Numbered from the stretch's first letter, positions 11,101 through 25,080 are shown. The stretch is DNA of 64,000 nucleotides from Takifugu bimaculatus (GCA_004026145.2 CP034992.1:117501-181500), one strand, 5' to 3'. The notes: generated by a model not told the origin, from the sequence alone. Numbers and translations: made by a program.

Positions 11101-13251
11101 TGTCCATTAAAGACTCTCAGCGACTTTGGTCATTTTTGTGTGTCCATCCCTCTGGTGCTGCTGTGACCTCCACCACCACACACGAATACACCACAGAGGT
11201 TCTGCACTCCTCGACATCCCAAACATCCACTCATCCCACGGCATCATCAGCTTTGCTGAAGACAGAGAGGAAAGCTCCCCTGAAGAGGAACAGAGATGGT
11301 GGAGTGGTGCTGAGGAAACAGGTGACACTGAACCCTCCAAAGATGAGAGAGCTCACGCCGGATCCACGCTGCACTAATATGGTGGTTGTGGACAGAATGT
11401 TGACCTTTTTATTTCTGACACCAGGGACATCTCCACGAGAGAACCCCTCCACCATCTGAGCCCCAAGCACCCAGTCAATAAGAGTTAGTGCAACATTTTC
11501 TGTTAAATATAATACTTGCTCAGCTACTAACGTGCTCCTGATGTCATTTCTTCACTTCTTACATCCCCTGTTCTGGAAATTAGGGTCATACTGGGGTTTG
11601 TGCATGTTATATGTTTACAGTAGTAGTAGTGCAACATTTCGATGAGGTGTTATGTCGACTTCCGGTGAAACCTTTGATCTGCTGCAGCGACAGAAGTTTA
11701 TCTGAAGAAAAGCAGGAGATTAAACAGGAATTCAAACCAAAGTGAAATTGTTTATGAAGAGAAAGGAAGGTCAAGTTGAAGGCAGCGCCTGTTCCATGAA
11801 CGCATCTCCGCTGGCTTCCATGCTGCGATGTAAAGAAAACTTTGCTGTGAGGAGCATCTGTAAGGAGTGTGATGATTTCAAAGAAGTAGCTTGTTATTTT
11901 TTCTCTCAAGGATCATCATTGAAACTCAGGTTTCACCTTTTTAAACCCACACTTTCATTAGAATTATTCAAAAGAACAAAAACAACACATCCGACATTCC
12001 CTCGAACGCACCACCATGCAGCTCTCACACACACACACGCTTCACGTGTAGCATTAAACCTAAAGAGAACCTTTTAAAGATGTCTGATTAGAAATGTGGT
12101 CGTGGTTAAGCAGTCAGGTTTAACCAGCTGATCGGGGTGCTTGGATGGGGTTGCACCCGATAGACGTGATGCTACCTTCCCAGGAAAGCAGTTTCCATTA
12201 ATCAGTGTTTGCCCACCTCTTGCACTTTCACACTTTACTTACTTTCTTCTACTTGGTCGTTGCAGTGAAATCCAGCCTAAAAGTTTGTTTTACTTCCCTT
12301 AATAAGGTTTCGGTGGGTGGTTTCTCTTGCTCTCTTTGTGGGTTTAGGGCTGCGGGGGGCCGTTTTCATTTACTGTTTCATTGTGTGGGCGTTACAAAAC
12401 CCCTGAGAGACTCCAACTTAGGAAGAGCTACAGTATATGAATAGACATAACTTGCATTTTCTCACTGCAGATGGTGGTGAAAAGAGTTGAAGGCTGTAAA
12501 AATCTATATTTGAACGTTGTTATTGTGTTTTCGGTTTAACAAGTACATGAGATGAGAGAACTCTGCATCCCTAAAGCTGCAGTCTGTCATCATCTCCTGC
12601 ATACGTTCGTCCTTATCTTCCGTTTCTGCCGCTGCCTCGTTGAGTCAATAACCTCCACCGCGTCGTCGTTTAAATCGCATCTCTTCCGGTTTAGCTCCAT
12701 CTGCAGACCTGTCAAGGGAACAAATCTGTCATCCACCTAAAGCGTTGTCGTCTTTGCTCAGCTTGTGACACTTTAGTGACGCCGGAGGTGGAGATCACCT
12801 TCAACAGCATCTCCTTTTCAATCAACATATCTGCGTACACCATATTGCTTAGACGCACCTTATTTCCTCAGTGTGTGCCCTGCAATCCATTTTATAAATG
12901 TCAGAACCTTGACAAGCTGTCCAACCCAGCTGCCCCCACCCCCACAGGCTGATGGGTAATATTCTTAATGGTGATCATTTTGATTGGCTTCCTCTGCCCT
13001 TTTCATTGTGACAGGGGGAGGATAAAGCCATGCAGAGTGTGTATGAATGAATGTTTGCGTGTATGCATATCTATATTGGTGTGTGTGTGTGTGTGTGGAT
13101 GTGTGTGTGCTTGTGTGTGTGGATGTTGAGGGTTTAAGTAAACAGAGATTAGAAATGCAATAAACCTGTCACATGGAGAAAGCTGCTGTCTTCATGTCAA
13201 CTTGAGTACACTGTCACTCTTATCTACCTATTTAAACACACACGCATGCAT

Positions 13252-13294
<43 letters not shown>

Positions 13295-13544
13295 TGGTAA
13301 GGAGAGAGAAGATTGCGGCTGGTTATTGAACATCCATGTTGTTCAAGTACCACTAAGGTGTGCATGTGTGTGTCGCTTTCTTTGTGCACGAGGCCTTTTT
13401 ACATGCCTTGACTACGCAATTGTGTGTGCATGTTGGGGTTTGGGGCGCATGTGAATCTGAACCATGGCCGACGTCCTGATGGGTCCCTAGGTGTGGGATG
13501 AGTTAGCCTCTGCTCTAGTTTCCATGGCAGCTGCTGGTTTTATT
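8117..13544. other. Non-coding stretch, no gene seen
   Basis: Low-complexity pieces include a GGA/GAGA purine tract at about 8348-8442, TG/CG-rich arrays at 8618-8664, a TG tract near 13078-13123 and an AC tract at 13253-13292. The open frame at 11034-11459 (+) lacks protein-like conservation that I recognise and overlaps open frames in other phases. Unique sequence between is moderately AT-rich. A possible relic of a dispersed fish repeat is noted separately at 10456. Confidence 0.55.
10456..10497 (+). repeat. Possible fragment of a dispersed teleost repeat
   Basis: The stretch CCGGTTTGTAGGATTTGG followed by AATCTAGTTGTGA resembles a short repeat I recall seeing repeatedly in fish genomes (GTTTGTAGGATTTGGTGGC, then ATCTAGTGGTGA). 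Only about 40 bp can be aligned by eye, and the rest of the element is not recognisable. This rests on memory of the family, not on a search. Confidence 0.3.
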
Positions 13545-13553
13545 ATACACACA

Positions 13554-13635
<82 letters not shown>
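13545..13635 (+). repeat. (AC)n microsatellite
   Basis: AC run of about 45 copies with one AAAC interruption near its start, one of the longest in the window. Confidence 0.97.
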
Positions 13636-13636
<1 letters not shown>

Positions 13637-13805
13637 CTCATTGTACACTGACAGGACTACACCACCACCCCACCCCGAGGCGCTTGCATTTTGGAGCAGT
13701 TAAGCAACTTGTCAGGAATGAGAGATGGGCAATGCGTAGCTAAATGAAGCGCAATGAAGAAACCGTCACACGATTTCACACTTGAGTAGCCTCCGGCACT
13801 GCTGC

Positions 13806-13859
<54 letters not shown>
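13806..13859 (+). repeat. (AC)n microsatellite
   Basis: AC run of about 27 copies, followed by a short GA run. It lies only 170 bp from the preceding AC array. Confidence 0.97.
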
Positions 13860-13865
<6 letters not shown>

Positions 13866-15079
13866 GAGAGAGAGAGAAGTTAGGAGAGATGAGCTTGAAA
13901 TGAGAACCCTGGTGAACATCAATACAGCCCTCCATATCTGTGCTCTACAGGAGCCCTTCGAGATCAATATTCTTCAGACTAAACCAATGTCACTTTCTGC
14001 ATGCGAGAAGCCGACCAGCATTTGAGACGCTCCAACCAGCATCAATCAACAACGACCCCTCCGTCTAACCACTTTCTGGGCTCATAATATGCTTCATAAA
14101 GTCTGTAACCACCTCAAAAAAGGATCACGCTTACCCACACGGGGGTTTAAATCCCCCATGGTGGTAACATTTACAGTTAGGGACCAAACTAAACCAGCAA
14201 CCACTGTGCATGTATAAATTAATATTTACTCACGACCCAACTTTTAAACTATTGCATTTGGTTGAAATCCAAAAAAGAGCCACAGATTTATAGAATCAAG
14301 GAGCATGTGTGACACGAAGCTGCCGGTGCAGGTGATGAAGGATGTTTTGGAGATGTATATGTGGAGTTGAGGTGGTTGCAGAATGTTTGCATCAGTATAG
14401 GACTGCTGCAAGCTGCGTGATGCTAAAGTGGATGTGATATAAATGATTTTCACAGCTTGTGTTTAGGGGGAGGTGGAAGAACCTGCTGTTGGCTTATATT
14501 CAGCCAGTTCTTTTGTTAACGCACTTCCACCAGCTTCTTGTATGATTTTAATGGTTTATTGAGTCACTGTGGGTTTTACACAGTCTTCTTGCTATTGTAG
14601 GAAGGTATGAGCACGACTTTGACCCTCGGCTTTTAGCAATTTTTTAAAAATGCTTTTCATTTTAGTAATAAAACGTACAACGAATAAACGTGGTCTGAAG
14701 AGAGGTTTTGTTCAGTGATACTTGCTTCCAGCATGTAGTCAAGGATGTTATTATGCCTGATTTTATGTCAGGTCCTTTACTTCCTGACTCTTGTGTTGCC
14801 TTTTCATCTAACTAGCAGGGGTGAGCGGCACCCTGGAGATCAAATATTGGTGTTGACTTTGAACCTATTGTGGATTATAATGACTACTGACCCGCACAAA
14901 CATGCACTACATGCTCATTAAAATACGCTGCCCCACAGCAAAAACAGGAGTTAGGTACATTAACAATTTACATTAAATTTTAGCGCCCTTTTGGAAAGCA
15001 GTGATTGTAAGCTGAGCCTCCTGCGCGGCCAACGCTTCAGCAGAACAAAAAGATTTAAAAAAATAAAATAAAACAATAC
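13860..15079. other. Non-coding stretch, no gene seen
   Basis: AT-rich unique sequence. The quasi-palindrome GGGGGTTTAAATCCCCC near 14141-14157 is the only local structure noticed. Confidence 0.55.
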
Positions 15080-15472
15080 TCACATTTGCTCTTCTGTAAC
15101 GCACGTCTCTTTATTGCATGATGGTTTATTTTCCCCACACTGAAAATTCAAAACACTTGACATTAAAATGACGCCACAGCAGGTAAAGTGATTACAGAAC
15201 ATCCGCACGAGCAAACTGGTGCCGCTTCTCCTCCTGGCGGGAACGTTTTTTCTACGGTTTCGTAGCTTTTCAAACGTGAGATGATGGTAGACGTGGATAT
15301 CTGAAATCTCTTTGATGATTTGAATCAATTCAATCAGCGCCACGTTTCTCACAGACAGTTGATCCAGACAGAAGAATGTGGAGCAGTGAGTGAGAAGGCT
15401 CAACAGTTCCTGGGTAGAGATGCTCCTGTCAGCTTCCTGTTGGGCCCATTGTGCAGACCCAGTGGTCTCCAT
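15080..15472 (-). other. Unassigned 130-codon open frame
   Basis: An ATG-initiated minus-strand frame of 130 codons lies outside any low-complexity sequence, so it is not a repeat artefact. The predicted product starts METTGSAQWAQQEADRS, has a leucine/isoleucine-rich centre suited to helices, and then a basic patch KLRNRRKNVPARRRSG around residues 80-95. I do not recognise a family. No matching splice sites, signal peptide or polyadenylation signal were identified. It ends about 115 bp to the left of the hAT MITE, so it could be a decayed transposon product, a lone exon, or chance. Confidence 0.25.
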
Positions 15473-15586
15473 CCTCCACGTGCACTCCAGTCACCCTGAA
15501 ACTGAACTGGGCTGCACCGCGGAGCTGCTAATGCTCTCTATAAGTTCACAACCACTTCTGAAACTTGGTTTATATAGCTTAGTATG

Positions 15587-16396
15587 ATCTAGAGCAGAGG
15601 TGTCAAACTCAAATACCCAGTGGGCCAAAATTCAAAACTGGGACAAAGTCACGGGCCAACATTGATATTTATTGAAATAATCTTCCTCTAGCTATAACAC
15701 GGAACCTTTTGATATGGACCCAAACTAGTTTTGCTCAACAACTGAACATGGAACAAGCAAAGCTTCACACAATACAATATATTATTTATTACTGCACACA
15801 TCACTGGCATTCATTTCTTCTCTTTTTATTTGCAGCCTTCTGAATTAAATTCCAACAGTAATCTTTTGCCATTGTAAGTTAATGTAATGTAAATGTGATG
15901 CCTTTGCATCTCTTCTACTTTCTGGCACCTTTGAGTAATTTCCAGGTGCTTGTGCTTGTCTTGGTGTTGCGTTTATAGCGTCATCTGCTGTTGTTCTCCT
16001 TGTAATGAACATTGGCTCCACATACAAGACAGACGGGTACATCTTTTACATACAACAGATATTCTGCCTCCTACCTGTTCAGAAAGGTCCTATTTTCTGC
16101 CTTTAATCATTTTTCAGAGGGGTAGTGCCACAATTAGCATTAGCATATAAGGTCGCTATGACTACTTTCTCTTTCTTGGTGGTTGGCAAGCCACAAATTG
16201 GTGCATTACCACCACCAACTGATGTGGAGTATGGATTTTCACACCAAAACACCAGCAGAGCATTCTGGTATTTGTAGTATTAGCACATACGCTTTAAGCA
16301 ATAATAGTCAATTGGCATGGCTTCGCGGGCCAAATATAATTACATTGCGGGCCAAATTTGGCCCGCGGGCCAGAGTTTGAAGCCTTTAATCTAGAG
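15587..16396. repeat. 8-bp target-site duplication of the MITE
   Basis: ATCTAGAG occurs at 15587-15594 and again, without mismatch, at 16389-16396, directly abutting both ends of the hAT-type element. Eight base pairs is the usual duplication length for hAT transposons. Confidence 0.8.
15595..16388 (+). mobile_element. Non-autonomous hAT-type MITE
   Basis: A 794-bp element begins CAGAGGTGTCAAACTC and ends with GAGTTTGAAGCCTTTA, whose complement (TAAAGGCTTCAAACTC) is an imperfect match to the left end, giving terminal inverted repeats. Perfect 8-bp direct repeats flank it. Near the right end is a perfect 20-bp palindrome, GCGGGCCAAATTTGGCCCGC, at 16347-16366. The ends and the 'GGGCCAAATTTGGCCCGCGGGCC' tail, read in pieces, match a hAT-type family I recall as widespread in fish and other vertebrates. 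No transposase reading frame is present, so it must have been moved in trans. The perfect duplication argues for a fairly recent insertion, while the mismatched termini show some decay. Confidence 0.78.
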
Positions 16397-18531
16397 TGTG
16401 GTTCTGATCTCGTTCCTGCTCCTGATGGGTCAGATCCTACTTTTACTGTGTTAGTTATGTTTGTTAATGGAGGACGGTCGCTCTGTCAACTATCCTGGAT
16501 AGTTATGTTGCACTGGATTCCAGCTCTTGATCCAACACCTCTGACAACAAAAGCTGACATTAATGAAGAATTTGTGTTTGCGGCGAGGTCCAAATCTTTC
16601 CTCTGAACGCCATGAATGAAAAGATCTCAGCTTCTTGAAGTGTGCAGAGAAAGCAGAGCTGCACAAAGCCTTTTTCACCACCCAACAGAAAACCTTCACC
16701 TGCCACCTCACAAAATGGGCATTTGATTGATTGTGTGCTGCTTATTGGTTTATTTACTCCAACTGGTTTTATTAAAACTCTTGTCTGTACTCTGCTTTGA
16801 GGTCCACCCACAATAAAAAGTTCACCATCTGGAGGGGGGACAGCAGCCTGAAAACACCTTAAATTAGATTTTGTCTGGACTCAATTGACGCTGCTGCCAC
16901 TTCCTCCGCGTTTGCCTGAAACTAATCGCCTGTGACGACTGAGCTGACTTTAGAATAAAAGCACAAGTCCTGTCGCCGAACGTCACCGCAAAATGACGTA
17001 GTTTATGTAACAAAAGCGCACATGACGCTGTGATATTAGACGGCTGAGGGTGGGTTTGGCCAAGGCCGAGGTCCAATTTAAGTCTGATATAGAATGAACA
17101 CAAGAGTACTGAAGTTACTCCAATCTTTATCTCAATGCCCACGTGTTGTTGCTCACTCTGCTTCCTCCTATATCTCCTCTCCCCCTTTTTTATACCGTCC
17201 TCTCATCAGCTGTCTTGTCTGAAAAGGGAGAACAGAGCAGGAAATAATAAGCACGGGGATGCAAGGACGCGTGGCGGCAGGAATACTAAACACGGATGGG
17301 TTTTAAACATAAATCCCTGCACAGAACGTGCACGCGCGCGCACATGCATACACACGCACACAGGTATACACTCACAGATTCCCTGCAGCACACCAGGACA
17401 CACATACATACACAAATGCACAAGCTTCTACGTATTAGCAGACACTTTTGTGCAGGTTGAATAGAAAGTATTTGTACCTCAGGCTTAAACACTGAGGATT
17501 ATGGGGGATTCAAGGGGAATGCTTAAGCCTGGGGGGAGGCCAATGACCTTGGTGGAGCGTGAGCGCTGTGGAGGAGTTGGCCAGGGTTTCATCAAATACA
17601 GTATTTGATGTAAGGAGTTCCATGTGCGCAAGCTAATCTTTGAAATAACGTCCCTAATATATGATGGTGTGTGTGTGTTTGTGTGTTTCTGTTTCTCTGT
17701 CTGTCTCACCACTTTTCCAATTTCATATGTTTTTCTCTCTCTGCCCAATTGTGTGGAAACAGCCAATGTATCATAAGCTTGTTACAAGTGGCCAAGCAGG
17801 ATACATAATTCATTTTCATTTGGGCTCCTGTAATGGGGAGGTGTGTGTGCTTGTGCATGTATGTGTAAAATGTCCTACTGGGGGTGTACACGTTTCGGTG
17901 TGTGTGTGTGTGTGTGTGAGATAGAGAGAGAACGAGCGAGAGAGTGGGCACATCTGTGTAATAACTTGGGATTGAATGTGTCAGGTCATTTCTACAAGTG
18001 TTAAAGAAAGCAGGACAGGAGAGGCAGGCAATCTGATGAGTGGCGCAGCATTCAGCTCATCAGTGTGTGTGTGCGTGGGTGTGTGTGTGGGGGGGGGTAG
18101 GATGGAGAGGTGGAGCAGAATTGCCAATATATAGAGAGAAAAGTTTTAAAAGTTGGAGAGGAAGGAGTCAGGGGCAAAATGGGTTGTGTTGGTCTGGAAG
18201 TGGGCGGTGTGGACGTCACTGTCGGAGTTCGGCTCCCGGTATCATGAACATCCTCCAGTTGGGGATTTATGATGACCTTTGACCTTCTCATCATTTCAGG
18301 AGTACTTGAATTCCTGCCATGACTTCCATGGGCACAGTCTGTCTTTCACTTCCTTTTAAATAGTTGTGTCTTTGTTTGACATTAAGGTGAACTGATCTGT
18401 CAAACTCCCCCATACCTCCCTCACGAGGAGCCTTTTAAGGTCATTTCATCCCCATGGCAACAAGGACGTCAGTGAACACCCCACCCCAAATCCCCAGCAC
18501 AATTCTGACCAAATGCCACCATCTGCGTGCG

Positions 18532-18570
<39 letters not shown>

Positions 18571-19802
18571 CCACGCGCATGTGTGAGCATTGCATGAACT
18601 TCGAAAAATGCCACTGACCAGTGCAACCATCCAGCCAGTCATATTAGTGTTACACATCATATTAAGAGTGTTCACTTTACCACACACACACACACACACA
18701 CATGTGCGCTGTGTCATTATACTCACATTTTGCCTCCTAAGCTTCCTGCACGTGTGTTGATGTGAGTCTGGATATTCCAACCTCAGCTCACATATCAGAG
18801 TTCTGCAGGTATTGAATTAATTGGACTTCAGGCCCTGAAATTGCCTCTCATGCTCGTGCACGTGTGCCCAATCGCGCTCTCTCATTTGCCTGCAGTGACA
18901 GGCTTGTCTCTCCTCACTAATGCTAACACGCTGCTGCTTAGCTTCTAATTAAGACGTATGAGTCACCGCGTCTGCGCGAGTGTGTGTACGCGTGTGTGTC
19001 TTGTCATAGTCTGCCACACATGAATGGCGCTGTCTGCCGTGTGTTTGGCAGGGCTGAGCGCTTCTGTGGCCAGGAATGTTGTCTAATTTAAGATGTCACA
19101 CTTGCTCGGGAGCTCATCTACGCAAGCCTCTGACACACACTCTCGCTCTGCTGTAGTAACAGACGACACATGGCAACCCAAAGGTCCCCCATCCACACAC
19201 ACACACACACACACACTTACACACTTCCCACATTGTCATAGAGCATCTTGATGGATTGGCAGTTGGGCAAGGGGGTGTTGATGACACACACACACACGCA
19301 CACACACACTAATAACAGCTGTTTGTGAACCCACACAGAAAACACCAGGTTTTCACAACAGCATCCACTTCAGTCTCTGGCAGGGTGATTACTACTTTTA
19401 TCATCAGGCTCTTCGTCAATCATGGGCCTACAGAGACGTGCACGCTGACTAACGTCGTTTCCTGACAGCCGGAGCTGGTGGACACATCCTGGCTACTCCG
19501 CTACGGCCGCCTTCTCGTACGCCGTCATACATCCAATAATAGCAACAATATTTGATGGCGAATGCTTGAAAACAAAGTTACAAAGGCAGCAACATCTTAA
19601 TGAAGCAGCAGAGGAGTCACAGATGGTTCAGAGGTAGCCTCCACTCCAGGAAGATGCTTTCAAGGAGTAGACACAGGTGAACGACAGTAAGGTAATGAGT
19701 GTGTTGGGGAAATAGACTCAAAACATAAGATTTTATCTCAAAAGCCACTAATAGACTATATAGGATGAAAAATGCCACAAACATAATAACAAAGATACAA
19801 GA

Positions 19803-19863
<61 letters not shown>

Positions 19864-21951
19864 ACGTGTGTGTATCATTATAATGTCATAATTATCATGT
19901 TTAATTGGCTGTAGAAGCTCACACTGGTGAGGTGGCGCCAAACAAGAGAACTGCCACTTTAGCTGGGAAACACTTTAGTGATTAAAGTTAATAACAATAT
20001 AATAACACGTTTGTGCACGGCAAGTACTTAAATCTGTGGCTTCATTTGAAGCTGAGCGTAAAATGATCAACCGGCAGGGATGAAGGTAGGAACGTCGCTG
20101 AGGAAGCCCAGACACAAAATGGTCCTCACAATGATAGTAAAACTATCCCAATGTTACTTATAAATGCTGAAACTCGGACTGAACACAGATAACATCAAAA
20201 TAAAGGTGTTTGGCTCCCGAACCTGGAGAATATTTCCCCAAAAAGGAACTAAATAGAGAAATCTGTCTGATGATGGAGCACGGTTGAGGGTCTTGGATTA
20301 ATCTCCTCCCTGAGAGATGTGACCGAGCGAGATGTGCAGCAGGAACAGGTTGACAGAACCGCAATTATCTTTGATTACTTTGCTAATCACAATCAGGCAG
20401 GCACCATGTCGCCCGTGACAGGTCTGAACTGGGTGTCGCTGTGCCTGATAATGATGATTGTTTTATACCTCTGGTGAAAGGAGATTATGTTTTTAAAAAC
20501 ACCTTCCATCCTAAACAGAAATTAAATGATGACCTGGACTGATGAGACCTGAAGGGGGACGTCCGTGTCCTGTAGACACAATCTTACACTTTAGTTTTGT
20601 TTGCTTCAGATCTGCAGTTCATTTATTTATTTCATCCATCATCCCTCCGCTGCTGACGCGCTCTTTTATCAGCTTTAATGAGCGACTGCTATTATATTTA
20701 CAGCCGTGATGAGAGCACGACCTCGATGGCGACGCGCTCCTGCTGTATTTCCGGTCCGTTTTGGACCGTTGTGCTGTAATCTGGTTGGCATTTCCACTGG
20801 AGGGTGCGGGAGCAACGGCGGTTCCTGTGTGACATCACGCCAGGACTCTGGGGAACCTCCTCCTGGGTCGTTCGTGCCACGGTGAAATGACATTGATGCT
20901 AAAAATAGCGTCGAATCCTTGATCTGCGCGAGGCCGCCGGAGGGAGCGGGCACACATTATCGCGGTAACCTGACTAGCAAACAATCCGATTGCAGCGTAT
21001 CACAGAGTGTTGTACCTCAGAGAACCCCCCCTGCCCCCCCCATACCTGCAGTCAGCCTCTCAAACCTCCAAAAGGCCCTGCAGCATGTGGGAATATGAGT
21101 TCCTACTTCAGCTACCAGCATATGAACGTGTGAACTGGAGCTTGGTGACGACTGTGAATGCTGACCTTTGACCCTGCACTGATGGAGATCGACTGAGGGA
21201 ATCAGTGCTGCTATGAGGGGGCTTTAAAAATTAAAGAGGTGAGTTGAGGCAGATTACAGGCCTCTGTGATTGGAAGGGCAGGAAGGGCGATAAACACCTG
21301 CTCGTGAGGGAGCAGAAGGGTGTAAGATCGATTAAAAAACGACACTTTCTGGGAGGGGAGGGCTGTAGTTAAGGATCGACCTCGACCTGGTGCTCAGAGC
21401 AGATGTTGCTGAGCTTGGAAAGCAACATGTGTTCATTATTTTTAGGATTTTCTAACTTCTCCTCATCCGTCAGCTCATCTGTTTGGGGAGTAGTTGGATT
21501 TTAATCCCATTAAGTTCCCCATTATTTCTGTCATGTTTCGCTTTCTGTTCTTCCATTTTGCTCCAACTAAACCCGCCAGTGAGGACCAAGAGCCTCGGTA
21601 GATGGTAAACGTGTTGGTCAAAATACGTGGAACGACCGCATCAACGCCTGAAACCGATCGACGCGTGTTGGAGTTTATTCTGAGCTGCAGCTCAACGTGA
21701 AGAGCCGGACTAAGACGCCCCGACTCCATGTTCCCTCTAAAATATTCATAGTCGTAATGGATTGGCAAACACAAATTGCTGATGCTAGAGCTCTGGGATA
21801 TGAGGCTGGAGAGAGAGGAGCATCTTCCCCTCGCAGGAGGGAGAAATTGAATTGGAGGATTTGGAGAAAATCCTGTCGGGTGAACCGTTCCAGTTGCAAA
21901 TGCTGTGTTCTCCGCTATCCTGCTGTTTCCCTTTGGGCTCTCTCTCGCTGT

Positions 21952-21989
<38 letters not shown>

Positions 21990-24747
21990 AGCACACTGTA
22001 AGGTGAGGGGGCGCTGACAACACTCAAAGTTTTTTAAGTTCTCGAGCGCTCTGAATGGTTTGGGGAGCTAAAATAAAGAGCCGAGTCTGAGCCGACCACA
22101 TTTGTTATTTTATCAGTGGATTAAAACAGGTTTTCTCACATCTCGGTGAACCTGATCGGATGTGACGTTGGCCTTCGCTTACAGGTTTTATTACATTTAA
22201 ATTAATTCCATTTCAAATGTTTTTATCAGCTGATAATGTCGGAGAAGCTTCTGAGGCTACAAGAGAACCAGTTTCTCTTTGTTGTTTCTCTTCAATAAAG
22301 TCAAAGAAGAAGTGTTTTTATTTTTTTGGGTGGTTTTGGTGGGGGAGGGGGGGGGGGTGAAGAAAGAGATTCCCTCTTGTGATCTGTCAATATTTGAAGT
22401 TCTTCATGGAGTATTTCAGAAGGAATTTCCAGTTGCTTTATTCTTCCGAAAACCACTGCAGGTGCTCAGGAACCAGCCCTAAAATTGATTTCAGAATTGA
22501 AACTGAGGACTTTTTCCACAGAATAAATTGCAAATGTAACATTTTGATGCACCTAAACAAACCCTGCAGAGCCCCCGGTGATGGTAACGTAACATCTGTA
22601 GAGCAGCCGTAGGAGCTGGGAGTTCAACCCTCAACCTCCCGCGTCACACGGTGGCGGCGGCAGGAAGTTTGGACGCTTCACTCGGGTTTTCCGTGCGTAA
22701 CTGAGATTAAAAGGCTGCGTTCCCACCTCGTTTCTCAAGCAAACCACAACACCCGCGACAACGTCGATCGGTTTTCGATGAGGGAGATTGTGATTGTAAA
22801 TCAATGTGATAAATGGCTGCGGTGCAGGAGAATGTTTGATCCAGATTAAAAGCCCCTTTATCCCACAGAAAGCTCCTTTTTCTGGGCGATGTTTGTATTC
22901 TTCTCACATTTCTGCATCAGTGGCTGCAGATGTGCTGGAGCTGCAGGCCGGTTCGGGCTTGATCATCAGCCACGCCGGCTCCTGGAAGCAGGTTTTGGGA
23001 ATGTTTAGCCTGCTTGGAATTGTCTGCAGCAGATGGAAGGGTTTGTTTTTGCAAAGAAGGTGCAGCTCAGGAGAAACCTGCACGCTGACTGACCTTAAAC
23101 ATCCTCCTTCTGGCTGAACTTTCCTCCAGCTTCATTACTGCTGCTTCTCAGATTTCATTAGATTTTTGTCACTGCCGGATATTATCCGCGGCATGACAAT
23201 CATAACATGGTCACATGGGCTTGATATTAAAGATTCCACCTCATTAAACCACATGGAGCCCAACGTCAACTATTAATTGCCAAAGTCTGAGGTTTCCTCC
23301 ACAATCGGTGCAAATTTTACATTTCCACACAGGTTCTGAATATAATACGTCTGTAGAGCTGCTTAATCTGTTTTAATGCCAATTTTAATTTTTCTTTTAA
23401 TAAAGCTAAACAAATACACCACCTGCTTCGCTATATTTAAAAAGCCTCTCATGAGTGACTTCAATTCTGAATAGCACAGATCCAATACAGCTGAAATTTA
23501 GAGTAAAAATTATATTTCATGTGAACACATGCTAAATTTTTTTGAAATATTACCACGTCAACATTGCACATGAGAGCGTATCTGTCATTTCAGAACTACC
23601 CGAGTTTATCTGGGCTCAACGTGAAATTATAACCACGCAGATGAATAAATCCGCGGTTGCGTGTAAACACTGCCCTCTGCTGGGCAGTTGAGGCACCTAC
23701 AGCTTTCATTTCATTTAATGGCTTCCCATTAAAGCCTGAAAGCCTTTACTGGTGTCCACAGGATGATTACACTGTTGCTGCCAGGACAAAATAAAAATTA
23801 TTTACATGAGTTCATGTCCGACCCTCCTGAAGAGCGTCTCTCTGCGTTATATGAGTGTAATAGCGTTAATGTGGGTGTAATTACTCGTGTGCTGCAGTTC
23901 TGAGAATAACCTTTGAAACACTCCTGTGTGTCACTCTGGGCTTTCAGTGCCATCTGTTTGAGATTTCTCCACTGCTCTCACCTGCCAGATAAGAGGAGAC
24001 AAGTGCATCTGAGAGGAGGGAGCCTCAGCTGGAGGTGGAGGAGTGGGGAAAGCTGCAGCACACGGGCGGAGGTTAATTACTGCGCACTATAAATGAAGAG
24101 CTGTGGGAGCTCCAGGTCCTGGCTCATCAAAGATTCCATCATCACTGATATAAGATAATATTCCGCTTGTTTGCATAAGCTTTAGACATGATTGGAACGC
24201 AGTGGAAGTGCAAATGGGACCATTTTTCTGTGCGAGATAGGAGTTTTGATTTGATTACAGCTATAAAAAAAAAAAGCCAATATACAAGATTTTCATGTAA
24301 AATTAATGAGATTTTAGTTTGAAACAAAACACTAAAATGGTTCATTAAAAATTCATGTTCCTTTTTGTAACATCATGGGACTTAACAGCGCATGGGCCAG
24401 GTTTTGCTCCTGTCAGGGTCTTTTCTGTATAGTTTGCATTTTGTGCTCCTGTTGCCACCAGGAAGTGCGTCGCTGTGAGTTTGAGGTTGTTTTTGAGTCC
24501 TGTGATGAACTGGTAACCAGTCCAGTCAACTCTATCAACAAGTTATATAGGAGCTGATGAGGACAGTTCATCGTGATGCCCAAGGCAAGTGTTTAATTCA
24601 TGGGTTTATTCTTGGTTCAGATGGTTGTTCACATTTTTGAACTGCTTTGGTTTATTATTGGGTTGTAATACTCATTTTAGCCTTTAGATAGAGCCAAAGT
24701 TGCTGTTTAAAAAAAGGAGAGAAACATGGAGAGGAAGTATAATGAGG
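16397..24747. other. Non-coding stretch, no gene seen
   Basis: No exon could be supported. Microsatellites: TG/CG-rich at 18533-18568, AC at 18680-18700 and 19195-19214, TG at 19805-19862, TG at 21954-21984. A strong reverse CTCF-like motif, GCCCTCTGCTGGGCAG, is at 23672-23687. Much of 22.0-24.7 kb is AT-rich unique DNA without low complexity. It could hold conserved regulatory elements, but this cannot be judged from one sequence. Confidence 0.55.
19805..19862 (+). repeat. (TG)n microsatellite
   Basis: Uninterrupted TG run of about 29 copies. Confidence 0.97.
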
Positions 24748-24923
<176 letters not shown>

Positions 24924-24982
24924 TAGCTTTTTGTCTTCACAGCTTTTTCGGTCCTCATCTCTTTGTAGATGTCTGGGTGAAG

Positions 24983-24986
<4 letters not shown>

Positions 24987-25076
<90 letters not shown>

Positions 25077-25080
25077 CTCT
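24987..25080 (+). repeat. (CT)n microsatellite
   Basis: About 45 CT copies with a late CTCG interruption, 60 bp to the right of the CTAT/CATC array. A (GA)n run of opposite strand sense follows at 25227-25259. Confidence 0.97.

Noticed and set aside
11034..11459. 142-codon plus-strand frame considered as a LINE or coding remnant
   Set aside because: No reverse-transcriptase or other motif could be recognised, and two other phases are also open here.
24480..24535. CCTGTGATGAACTGG... as a LINE/SINE 3' tail
   Set aside because: Only about 15 bp resemble the common fish tail, and no body, terminal repeat or target duplication could be found.
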